From: Zonotrichia leucophrys gambelii
Lineage: Eukaryota > Chordata > Aves > Passeriformes > Passerellidae
DNA length: 64,000 nt
Direction: 5' to 3'
Assembly: GCF_028769735.1 (NCBI RefSeq)
Contig: NC_088172.1
Location: 93,510,951 to 93,574,950, forward strand
The position numbers and the translations under genes were made by a program. Position 1 is the stretch's first letter, and each line of letters begins with the position of its first letter. The notes below the pieces were generated by a model. The model saw nothing but the letters and a program-made list of their open reading frames with translations, had not been told where the DNA came from and ran no database searches. Below are positions 24,353 through 36,800 of the stretch, one piece after another.

Positions 24353-26517
24353 GATCCCTGCAGAAAGAGGGAGAGATGGTGACAATTTGCTAACGCTGAA
24401 AACAAATGACAGGATATCAGGCAGGAATAATTGGTCTGGATGGTGGAAATGATTAAAAAGTTTGACCAGTTAGAAAGTGATTGGAAGAAACATTTACAAT
24501 CCAATTAATTAACTAGGGCAATCAAGCTTAATCAGATAGTCACTCAATCAACCAGACTGAACTAAGTGGATAATCTGTTCAACCGGCAAAGAAACCAAGT
24601 GAGGAAAATGCACTGAATTGTCAAAATTTAGTGAAATGCACAAGAATTAATCCATTAACATTTAAAATTATCAAAAGCAAAAATTAATATGTAGGATGCT
24701 CAGATGGAAACTAGTCCCTTTTGGTGGCACATCTCACCAGAGCCTCAGAGGCATTAATGAGCAAAATAGGTTTTGGAAGATGAAGAACAAGAATGAAAAT
24801 AATGTGGCACAGTAAGGTAAGATGATATTCTGTGTTTGCTTGAAAATGAAATAATGCTAACAGCAAGAATCTTGGTTTTTTTAAAGCCTGCTTGTGTCGC
24901 ACATACAAATGGTGGGTACTAAGGTGGTCACCACTTCTCTGTAGTAGTGCAGTACATACAAGATTGAAAAAAAGGTGTAATTCTTCCTTTTTCTTGACAG
25001 GGTAGAGTCATTAAGGTTTTGGCTCAGGGCACTTCTGTACCTCAGGGCTTATCCTCTGAGAAGTTCAAGTCCATCTTGGTTTCTGTGTCTGAGAGGTCTC
25101 ACTGTAAATCTGCCCCAGTCGTGCTATAAGACCCTGTCCAGCTCTTTTTGTCCTAAGCCTTCCTCTTCCTGGCTCAGGAGCCCTGCTGCCTTTGTCCTGC
25201 TGTTCTGTTTCTGCCAGGTCTACTGCAGTCAGCTTTCTGAGCAAACCAATTACTAAATCAACCCACAGACTTTTTGACAATCCTGCACAGTATCCAGCAT
25301 GGGAGAGATGTGGCACCTTGGTGCCAACACTGAGGGATACAGTGAGATTCTCCAATAGAGCAGCTGAAACCAAAAAGCCTCAACTTTGCAATTCCAAATC
25401 AAATTCATGGCCCATAAATAGAAATGACAGCTGAATAAAACTACTGCACTGGGGTTTTGTCCCCTGAAAAGTTTAAGAATCTTTAAAGGGAAGCTAAGCT
25501 TTCTCAAAAGCCGTGAATGCCCTTTTAACAAATGAAAGTCCTTTATGCTGTATTTGGAAATTCACAACCAGTGGCTGCCCATCAGAGTCTCAGGCAGTAT
25601 CATTAAGCCTGTATGTTGCAATTCTTTTACTCTGAAGTTGCAAAAAACGTGGGGAGAGAGAGCAATGTTTAAAAGCTGCCAGGTGACTTTGGAGCACAAA
25701 TTAATGGGAACCACACTCCTTAGTCCCCTCGGAGTTCTCAAAAATGCCATCATTACTGCCTGGCACTGAGACATGCCTTCCATCATGAGGATGAGAAGGG
25801 AGGCAGCTTTACCAAGTGCCTCCATAAATGAGGTGTACAGGGCTTTTATGAATTGAGCCTTTGAAAGCCCTGCTAGCAAGGCTTATTGATCCAGAAGTCA
25901 CACATGGATGGCAAGATCTTAAATTGCAGTCAGTTTTTATTACATGAAAGAAATTTTAAGAACATACCTTTTCCCCTCCCTCCCTTTTTAAAATTACTGC
26001 CTGCTGAAGTTTTCTATAACTGGGAGGTTGCAAGCAATTAAATGAGTCAGCTGGATCCTGGGTCCAATTCCAAAAGTGTAATGTTCATGGAACATGATTG
26101 ATGGAGTATCAGTGAATTTGTAAGCATAGGCAGAGGTTTGGATATGTTTTTTCAGATCTACAAGGAAATATAAATATAAATTAGTCAACTCTGTAAGAAA
26201 CATTTATCATGTTCCAAAAATATCAGTGGTTGGTCTTTCATTTGATGTGAATACAGATGAACAGTGCAGCTCTTTGGATACCTAAAAACTTTGAGAGTTG
26301 AAAAGCAATCCATCTGGTTCTGTGAGATGATGGGTAGTGCCATACTGGGATCCAAGCTATTTTGGTGGAATTGGGTGCACTATAATCGAAAGTAAATGAT
26401 CTCTTGGAAACTACAGAATATTCCTTGCACTTAAGCCCAAATGATGGACTGGATTTTTAAAACATCATTTAGAGCTGTGATCAACAACTACATAAATCCA
26501 GTGTTAAGTTATGCAGT

Positions 26518-26548
26518 ACAAAAACAAAACAAAACAAAAAAAAAAAAG
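26518..26548. repeat. AAAAC simple repeat running into poly-A
   Basis: Three to four AAAAC units are followed by a run of A residues. It may be a plain microsatellite or a degraded A-rich tail. No adjoining element was recognised. Confidence 0.85.
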
Positions 26549-29500
26549 AAAATTATGAAATTTCAAAATTTCTGTAATATGATCAGTGCTGCTATTGATT
26601 TCTAAAAAGACACAAAGACACTGTTGTCTCTTTAAGCACCTCATGGAATAACAGTGCATGTAGACATGTTCATGAATATCAATTAATGAAGCCATAACAA
26701 AAAGAAAGCAGTTGCTGTAAGACCAGAAACATTAAGTGCAAAGTTTTGGCAACAGTGTTAACTCAGCCCTCCTGTGTACTCTTGTTGTACACATCAGTAA
26801 CAAAACAGTAGCAAAATGACTCACCTGTCTGCAAAAATTGCCAAGTGGCTTAGACAGCCAAGAAAAGGAAGTATTTCTTCCATGGGAGCTATTTCCCAAA
26901 GCAAAGGAAGTGAGTAACTGTGCAGTTACTTGTGAGGAGTTTCTGCCAGTGAAATTACTAAAGCACTTTGCGCGTCATCCCAATAATTGTTGGAGCCTCA
27001 ACTGTTTGCATCAGCTTGGAGATCTGCCCCCACATATTTATCAAATATTATATTTATATATTTGTCCTTTTGAAAAAGGAGGAGCCTAACAAGAGGTTTG
27101 ATAGAAACATTGCTGATTTGGACTTCAGTTACTTCATCATTGCTCATCTCTTCACAGCCAAGAGAAGAGTCAGGTTTAAGTTACAGCTGTTCTTTCACTG
27201 CACATAGAGGAGGCTGAAGCTGCCACAGGATTTGTAATTATACATCTTGCTGTGCTGTTATATAATTTTTTTTTAATTAACAACTGGTTAAGACAACTGA
27301 GAAATGGAAATAACCTTTTCTGTTCTATGTTGGAAAAGTTCAGTTCCAAGGGATGTTGTGCACTGCTCATGTTTGCACAGAGTTCTTTGCCATGGTCTTC
27401 CATGTTTATGGTGCTTATCTTCTCTTTTCTTCTAGCTTCATCTTTGGAGCACCTCTGGCTTTCTCTGTTCCCAGGTGAAATCAGGCAATTCCTCTCATTT
27501 GGACAAGCCTACTTCTGCTCTTTCCCTTTAGTCATAAAACATTCTTGCCTGTCTAATCTAATCACAAAACCTTTAGGGCAATTTTTATTCCATTATAAGT
27601 TTATATTGTAGTAAGTAGTCTTCATCTTAATTGTTGATTTGTAGAATGTGGACTAATTTGTGGCTTCATGCAGCTCCTTCAAATTATAATAAATGTGCTT
27701 CTTCTTGCTGGTTCTGTTCCTAGCAGTACCAGGCAGCAGCAGTAATGCATTACAGTTGTCTTTCTCAGAACAATTCTCCCTAGTTCGTATGACTTTTTTT
27801 GATTTTCAAGTAAACGGTGGGTTTCTTTCCTGGACAATTAAGCTAATTGCTTAAATGAAGCTAAAGTGTCATGACGAGGCAGATCCCACCAAATGTTAAT
27901 CAGTCATGCAAAATAACTCTTCCTACAGTGCAAGCCCACCATGATACTGGTCTATAAACACTGCAGAGAAGTTTATTACGATTTCCATTTATTCATCTTG
28001 CTATACCATCTCAAAACAGTAGTCTCAGATGTCATGAATAAAGTTTCTTTTCCAGTTTACAGAGTCAAGCAATGGACTTGTCCCTTTCTCCCTATTTCTT
28101 TATCTTAATAGCATATAGATGACCTTTCTTTTAGCACCTCAACATTCTGCTGATGCTGCTTGCTTTTTTCAGTGTTTGAACAAAGGCCAGAAAATATTTT
28201 CAGTAGATAGAAGAAAAAAAAAAATTTCCCCTAAACTCAACTTGCAAAGCTAATTCAGTTTGCAGTTCTCAGTCTAGACCTCAACTGAACAGTCAGGGAA
28301 TAAAATCTGTATAATAAACCAGTCATCTAATTCACAATATCACAAGATTCAATCTCCCTAGGCAAGATTTAGTTCAGACATTCAGGTGCTTTGTTGTATG
28401 AAGTTAGACAAGATGGTATTCATCTTTTGTGACTTTAGCTATCTGAAAGTTAGGCATCATGTCAGAGCTGGTCTCTAGGGTCCCTCTGTAGTCAACGGAG
28501 AGAAAAAGAGGCACTTCAGAGGGCAATTCATTCCACCTTTAACATCATCGCATCATCAGAGTGTCAGAAAGGGGACAATGCTTTGCTTGAAGAATTGCTG
28601 TCTGGGATTTCTAACAGCACTATCCTTTTAAAGCCAGTGGGTGCTTTAATACCTGTAATCTAGAAGGTCTGCCCACCAATTTCTCACTTGTGAATGAATA
28701 GGGTCAGGCAAGGAATCTTTAACAAACAGATTCTCTATTGAACATTCTCAAGACTCACTGGTTACCACGCCAGATCAATCATTTTAAAGTAATTATTTTG
28801 CTGGAGTTTATTCAGAGTCTGTTAGAATAAACCCTGAAAGAAATTAAATGACTGTTGAGTGCAAGATTAATGTTGCTATCCAGGCATACTTTACAAAACC
28901 AGCATTGCCAAAACGGGCTTCCTTCATGCAGCTTTTACTGGGTGCTTCCAGTCAGACCGAGAAGCTTCTCTGCACTGGGAAACCTGTGTGAATTCAGCTC
29001 CATGCTTTTCAGCCTCTCTAGATATTTTATTAATGGGTCTACAAAAGAAGGCATATTTCTAAAAAAACCACAAACAGTTCTTTCTTTCACATTCAGGGAG
29101 GAACATTCAGATACAGAAGTGGTTTGTGAAGAGTGAAGTGGGTGTTGGGAGCAGCAGAGCTACAACCCAGACCCTTCTAATGGAGTCCTGTAGATCATAT
29201 TTGAGACCCCAGATCAGGCTTTTTGCAAAATCTACTTAAATTGAGTTGCAATTGGAGATTGGATCCCATGCTGCTTCCCAAAGAGTGGTAATAGAAGATC
29301 CACATTAATTTTTCACTTACTTCCTTACCAGGAGGTGCAATTCCTTCTATTGCATTATCTTGTTTATTTTTATTACCCTTGTGAATGACTCTGTCACTTC
29401 TGTTTAAGCAGAAGCAGTAACTCAATCCCTTAATACAGCCTTAAACAACATTGCTTCTAAATGAGGTTAAGATCTATATTATATGCAGCATTTGTCTTGA

Positions 29501-29711
29501 ACGTTAATTCAGCCTGCTTCTGAAAGGATATCTTGTTACATTCAGGAGTAAGTAATTTCAGATCCAGTTCCTGGTGATCATTGAGTTCTAGACTAAATTT
29601 CAACTGACAGGAATTCTTAGGCATGATGCGCCGTTAAGATGCATGTCGGGGAATTTCTGTTCCATTATATTAATGTAATCAATGTTTCTTCTTTACCAGA
29701 AAAATTTAAAT

Positions 29712-29738
29712 TCTCTTCAGTTTTTTACTGAAGAGAAA
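29712..29738. repeat. 11-bp inverted repeat with T5 loop
   Basis: TTCTCTTCAGT at 29712-29722 is separated by five T residues from its exact reverse complement at 29728-29738. It is a small hairpin in the intron. A terminator role is not expected in a eukaryotic intron. Confidence 0.85.
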
Positions 29739-31721
29739 ATTGTACCAGGTGTGATGTTCTTTGGGGCTTTTTGTTTCATGACCATTCTGTTTTAATACTA
29801 TTTTAAAAAAATAGCTTTAATAATTTCCTGTACATAACCCAATCTTTTTATTTCCATCTTTGATTTAAAGAGAGGTCCCTCTTGTGCAGTTCTAAATTGA
29901 GAGACAATTTCCTCAGACTTTGAGCATACTTGCAGTTTCTTTTTTCCCATTCCCCTTGGTTTAGAAGCAGACTTGATCTGAATATTTCACATAAAGACCA
30001 AGCTGTGTTTGAGTTTTCCCAAAGCTGCAAAGGTAAAGGGAGTTAGCAGCCCGATGTTCCACACTATGCCCTCTGAAAAAAGGAAAGAGAAGGGAAATAC
30101 TCCCTCTTGCACAGAGTGCTTTGCACGGGCTAGTAAGAACATTATCATGTATCAGAATTATCTCTCATATTAAAATGATGGTTTTTAAAAGGGACTAGAG
30201 AACAGCCTTTCAGCAGGTCACATGAGTCTGGGAGATGCTTCAACACAGACCAGAGAGCAGCTGTCACTTGGAAATGAGAGAGGGTCACAAAAAATCCTTG
30301 GGTAGGTAAGAATTGCTGTACTGGTGTCACCTGTCTGACTTTGCCTGAAATAAATTAGGGAGTAGTTGCACATGCTGCCTGATCAGCGGATCAGGAGGGA
30401 AAGCAGTGGTGAACAGATGGAGGCAATAACCTCTCCTGCCAATGCAGCTGGGGAAGGATGCCTACCTGCAAACCAGAGGGACTCACCTGTTCCACAGCTA
30501 CAAATAACTCCAGCATCTCACCACAGTCTGCTTTAACTCATTAGTGCTGACAGCTGTGAGCTGAAGTGGTGTTGCTAAGGCTGGAGCCTTGCACTGCCAG
30601 GAACTTTGGATGCTCTCACCTTGTGAATTTGTGACAATGCAGCTGAAAGTACTTGGGGGTCTGTTGACTCACAGTGAGCAACACCCAGAGAAAAGCACAA
30701 GAGACAGACTCTGCCTTGTTTGCAGTGTTTGGGCCAAATACTCACATCTTCTGGGGCAATTCTTGCTGCAATTTCTTCAAGAAGGAGCTCTGTATTTTAC
30801 CAAGTCTGTAAGACTCAGAGATGGGTGTTTCATCAAAGTATCATTTTTGAGAAATACATTGTGTTTGTAAAGCAGCATCTCTCTACCTTCAAGTGTGTGC
30901 ATCCACTTAAAAGATATTTGGGTCCAGACTTGGTGCTGTTAGGTTTATTTTGCTGTTTTCCACCACAATGAAAAGCAATTTCCACTTGGATTTTGGAAAT
31001 CTGAGCAGTATCAAGTAACTTTGATCAGAAATTGGAAGTGTCTTTTCATCATCTCATCCTAAAACTGTAACAGATATTCAGTGCTTCATCTACAGAAAAT
31101 TTAATAACTTAGCCAACATCAAAAATTGACACCAAATATGCATTGCTGAGTGAAAGTAGTGATTTATAACATTGCATGAGAGATGTTAGTATCTAATTTA
31201 CTGCATTAATCAGTGAATGCCAGATCAGTTTGCAGATTGCATGTAGATCAGTTTAATCTGTCATCTTAATTGTCAGTGAATTTTTTAATGTTGAGTTTAC
31301 TTTAACTGTTTTTCACGCTGTTCCTCACTGAGATGGAAATAGCAGTGTAATAACTCTCCAGTGCCCACGTGAGAATATTCAGGCCTCTTGGCTGGTTTTG
31401 TGGTGCTTTCCACATCCGAGTTTCCCTCAGCCAAACCTGAGTTTTGCTGACATTTCCATGGCTTGATGTGTGCCAAATGGAGAGAGCATTGTCAGCCCCA
31501 ATATGGTAAAAAGTTGTGTCTTTGGTGCTCTGAGTGAGGAGATTTCAGGGGGCAGGACAGAGCTGAAGTGACCCAGGGCTCTCTCAGACATGCTGCACTG
31601 GCATGTGGCAGTGGCTCCAGTGATTCTGTCACCCTGTGCTCGTGACCAGCATTTGGTGACACACTCGGCGTCACCTTCCACTTGAGAACTTCCATGGTCT
31701 TACATGGGGTGAGCAGCATGC

Positions 31722-31836
31722 TTATATATACATATACAATTTTTATAATAAATATATTCTATAATATATATATAACTTTATTTTATATCTATATTATGAT
31801 TTTCTAATATATATTCTATTATTTTCATTATATTTG
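31722..31836. repeat. AT-rich low-complexity block
   Basis: About 115 bases of mostly TATA and ATTT steps contain hardly any G or C. It starts in a TATATATACATATAC run. Slippage-prone length variation would be expected here. Confidence 0.85.
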
Positions 31837-34800
31837 TCTATTCTTGTTAAAAAAGCAACCTGGAGGGACAAAGCTATTCCAAGTGAAAACTTAGTATGTG
31901 TCTCGGCAAAGCAAAACCAAAAAAAAATTAATGGAAGAAAACAAGTTTTCACACCTTCTCCCTGGATTCAAGGAGGTTTTTTTATTGGAAAATATGTTAA
32001 AAGGCATAAAGAAAGCATGAAATATATGAACTGAAAAAAATTTTGAACAATAGCAAGTCTCCTGAAGCTAACCAGTGTTTTATTTCAGGTCAAATATAAT
32101 CTTTTGAAGTACTGCTGAGCAAACATTTTCCTCTACAGGAGACGTTTTCATTTTAGATAGCTCTTAAAAATGAGATTTTTTTTTTCTGTGAAAAAAATTT
32201 GCTATTCTAAAAAGTAGCAAGGCCATATATTCCCCTCAAAATGGTTTTTTAGGGGTTTTTTTCTGTCGCAGCAAAAACAGACTTATCCAAGATCTTTGTC
32301 AAGCAAAGAGGCTCATCCAAGGTCACAACAGAAGGGCCATTTTGGAAATCCTGACCATCAGATTCCTGACTGGACAGGCAGCATTTCTGGAGGTCATTTG
32401 CTAGCAGTGCAAGGCCCCTGCACACACAGAGGGAGTCTGGTTTTGAGGACCCCAAGAAAGGATTCTGGACTGCTGTGTTGGAGCTGTTTTGTGCTCAGTT
32501 TTTGATTATTTAATTCTTTCTTCATTTCACTGAGTACTGGGGAAAGGATACCAGGCTTTTTATTTCCAAGAATACCCAGAATGACCGATAACTTGGATTT
32601 GGCACCCTGTCTTTGCCATGTCTCAGTTCCCTGAGCTGCCCTCCTGCTCTGCTTGAACAGAGAGTGTGGCTGCTGCTGCTGTGAGCCCAGAGACCTCTGA
32701 GCTTTCTGACCCTGTCACCACCCATGGGACCTTGGACCATTGATTTTATCCACATTAGATGCTAGGGCAAGGCACTTTCATCATCTTTGTGATACCTCAT
32801 TGACAGACTGTTTAAAATTATATTGCTCACTAAAAAGCAGCAGTAATGACCTGTGGGATGGGAAGGAAGGGCATGGTCCAAGTGGAGCTGAGAGCCTTTG
32901 CTGTAAGTGCAGCTGCACAAGAGTCCTGCTGCTGTCTCTCAAGAGATCCTGGAAAAGGAGGCAAGGCATTTTTCCTGGGGGAAGGAGGGGGCAGTCCATT
33001 TTGTTGCTGGTATTTCAGTAAATTTTCTGTATGAAGATTCCCTGTGTCCTACGGGTTGCCTTCCTGGCTCTGAGATACTGCAGTGCTGTAAGCCAGTGAC
33101 ATTCTTTATGGTGGTGAACTGCATCCACATCCCATTAAGTTAAAGCCCTGGGAGAGCTGGAAGTCAGGTATTTTAACTATTCTCTTTGTGAAAAATATAT
33201 AGTGGACATATAAAACCTTTGCACCCAGTATAACTTTACTATAGCACCATGGGCAGCTTAAGGTGAATGGAAGTGCAAACACAGTGACCGCTGGGGCAGA
33301 GTAGGAAACAGGAGGAGTGTCTGTCCCCTAAGATGGCTGCCCCTGTCCAGACAGCCCCTGCCAGAGGGAATTCCCAATGAAATGTGTACAAAAATTTCTG
33401 TCAATGATTCCTTGGGCTTTTAAATTGATACTTCAAGATCAAATGTAGACACATGCAAAGTAGCTTTGAGGTCTCCCCTAGTCTATTTGATGGCCAAAAG
33501 AAAGTTTGGTGGTTCTTTTTCGATTATTTAGTGCATTTGTGCACTTTGTACTGTCAAATGAGTCCTGTCCAATACAGCTTGTTTACTGTAACCCTCTCCT
33601 AAACTGGTGGTGTTTTTTACCAATACCTTCTTTGAAAAAGCACCATGATCCTGCAGGTGTTTGGTGGAGTGTACACATAATTTCATTGCTTCTTGTAGCT
33701 GGTAAATTGTTTATATTTCTCTTTTTTTAAATCCTGGTACACCTAATTATTTTTTGATTGCCAGTCATTTGGAATTCTGTGCATGTGTGGCTGGGTATTT
33801 GAGGGTACTCTACTACCCCTGCCTGCAACAAGACCAGAATAACCCCATTTACTTTGCTGTGGGGCTACCATTTCATATTCTCTTTTTGTAATTTGTTTTT
33901 TCACCAGAATGTTTGTTTGCTAGGACTTGATGAAGAGCTGTGTTTCTTCCTGATTCTTTATTTTGTATAATGAATTGTTGAACAGTTGTAAAGGATTTGC
34001 CTGCCAGGAAGAGATACATTTGCATTTTATAAATAGATTTATCTAAAGTCAACAAGGTGTTATGGTTTGCTGAAACCTACCCAACTGGGAGGAGCATTTT
34101 ACATAATAACAGCAGTAGCAAGTTTGTGAAAATTTAATACTACTGCTGACAGTAATTAAGTGATTAATTAATGGCCAACTGAATAAGTGAGCAAAATGGG
34201 GGCAAAATTGTTGGAAAAATCTTGAAGGTGAGCTTGCACTAAACAGAAAGTTTATTGACAAAGAGGATATAAAGGGATATTTTGGGTAGACATACACTTT
34301 ATGGTAGCAAATTTAAAGATGAGAGCTGCTAAGAAAATGACTGCTCGAAGTAATTGTATGAAATCTCCTGAGAGTTGATTGCACAATTTATTCATTGAAG
34401 GGCAAAGGTTTTAGAGAAAACCTAGAGTCAGAGAGGGAGGGAGAAGTCATGATCTGTCTCCTTGATCTGTCTTTACTCATAGCAACAGTTTGTTAAAATT
34501 CCTATCACTGCATTTAAAATGAGTTCAAGAGCCATTTTAATATTATGTAACTATTCCATTTTTAGTTTAACTACTCTACTCCTGCTGGCAGCCCACAGGC
34601 ACCTCAACCTCGGGGCATGGTTATTCTCTGTACTGATACTGGTCAACTCTTGCAATCCTCTCTGCATCTCCTTATACTTTTGGAAAGTGATCTCATGTGG
34701 AAAGCATTAATCAAAGAGTCTGTCAGCATGCCACAAAAGAGTAAAGAGTCTGCCTAAAACCAGGGTGGTAATGTTGGAATTGTAGCGTTACCATTTTTTC

Positions 34801-36749
34801 TATTTTTCCCTGATATCTTCAGTATGTACCTTCGCTTACACAGAGCTACTCACTTTGTTATTCACTGACATCTCTTTTTTTCAGTAATTGTTCCCAATTT
34901 TCCTAAGTTTCATGCACATTCAAAGATGAATAGAGGTCCTCAGGCAGAGATGTGGACTCTAGGCAGGAGTCTTCAGGCTTTTTTTGATGTTGTGGGCCAC
35001 TGACCTTCAGCAGCTTTGCTCCTGGGATAATGCCATTGAAGCGTAGCAGGGCCTTGGAGCACAGCCTGGGACACAGGCACACAGGCCTGTGCTGGCCCTC
35101 TGTCCCTCTGGACTGGCTTCAGAGCACGGAGATGTTGGCAGTTGTTGGTGCATCCAGCTGGAAGAGTCACCCCTGACTCACTGCGCCCATGATTTCTGGT
35201 GCTCAGCCATGTGTGGAGATGGGGGGACACCAAGAATTTCCTTCTCCCTCCCCAGAACTAAAAGCTGGGAGCATCCATGCCCGTGGAGTTCCTCCCTGTG
35301 GTGAACCTGTTGTGTGCAGCCACTGCTCTCCCTCACAGCAAGAGTTCAGGTGCAATTTCATTTTGCCCATTCTTTGTGGGTTTGAGGTATTGTTGCTCAC
35401 TTTTCAAACAGAGTGGAAATCAGCTGCTTGATGACAACTTGTTGCTTTCCCACAACTGCAGAAGTTGGCACAGTGGAAAGGTGCACAGCAGGAAACTTGC
35501 TTCTCCAAGCAAGCTTCTGCTTCTACCTGGAGCAACAATTGCTCTTCCACTGTGGGGCCACTGCTTTGCACAGTGGGGGATTGGCTGTGGTGTGGGGATG
35601 AGTCCCTGCCCTCTGCTGAGGGACCCCATGTGCACGCTCAGGGCTGTGCTGATTTGTGATATTCCACCTGCCACCCCCAGCAACCCATCTGTACTAAGGC
35701 CAAAAACCTTAATGCTGCTGACAGCTAAAGCAGAGAGACCACTTAAAACACTTACAGAAAGAGAACTGCATTTTAGGAATGAAAAATCTTATTCCTATCT
35801 AAAATGCTGTTTGAATACAGTTAAGCTTCATATCTTTATTTGTGTTTGTCATGACATATGAATATACCTCTCTTGTTAACTGGATTGGCAATGCTAAAGG
35901 AGAGCTTGCTGAGATTCTACAATTGCATGATTAAGGAAGAGGTTATATCTTACCTGTGTGGAATCAGCTCTTGATGAACAATGAAAATATTCTTCAGTCT
36001 CTTCTTTTTACTTGAATCTGGACATCTTGTCCAGCTGGTACAGGAAGCAGCAGGAGTCAGAGAGATTGTGTGGTTTGGGCAATTTACAGGCTCATTTAGG
36101 TGATTGAAATTGGTTGACAAGTACCTCAGTTTGATCATCTTTAAAATGTTATTGATGTTCGAGGTCTTCTTGCTGGGCTGCTTTTAAGAACCAAGAATTG
36201 AAAAAAATCTGCTGTGTATAGTGTCAGTGTTGGTTGTGCTTGGAACTGCAGAACTGGAAGAGGCAAAGATAACACTTACTTTAATAATTCAAAATGGATT
36301 TGAACTAAGCCTCCTAAGAAGCAAAAGGTGGAAAATTACATGTATTTCCTATCTAATCAGCTCTTACAGTTTCCCCAAAAAGCACACATGAGGTTTGGAA
36401 GGACAATTTTCATGTCTTTTCTCCAGCAGCCTTGTTTTATTTCACATTCAGTTCCATGTTTGATGCTGAGGTAGGACCTGTGCTAAATCTGCTCCTGTTG
36501 TCTGTAAATAAGCTTAGAGATCTTTACCACCTCATGGTTTTGTCAGCATTCATCTTTCAGTGAGCCAGCAATCAGTCTGCTGGTGTTTCCCATGGAAAAG
36601 ATTGTTCCCTGGTAAGAGCTGTTCTCTAAGCCTATTCAGGCCCAGAAAATTCTGATGGGAATAGCAGAGGCTAATAATAGATATTACACCTTTTTATTTT
36701 CCCTCTACAAAGTATGAATTTTGAAAAATCCCCAAGAGATCACAGAAAA

Positions 36750-36800
36750 GGGGGTTTTGGTTTTGTTTTTGAGGGGATTTTTTGGTTTTTTTTTCTTTTA
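36750..36800. repeat. G/T-rich simple sequence
   Basis: Runs of GGTTTT and GTTTTT alternate with T homopolymers, with few A residues and a single C. It is low-complexity sequence with strong strand asymmetry. Confidence 0.7.

Noticed and set aside
34960..35240. Possible processed pseudogene or unknown repeat, minus strand
   Set aside because: The text is GC-richer than its surroundings, but I could not match it to a gene or element family and saw no poly-A tail.
35277..35861. Longest open frame in the window (194 codons, + strand)
   Set aside because: It has no recognisable domain, overlapping frames are open on both strands in the same GC-richer patch, and there is no splice or promoter context. 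Chance is the better explanation.
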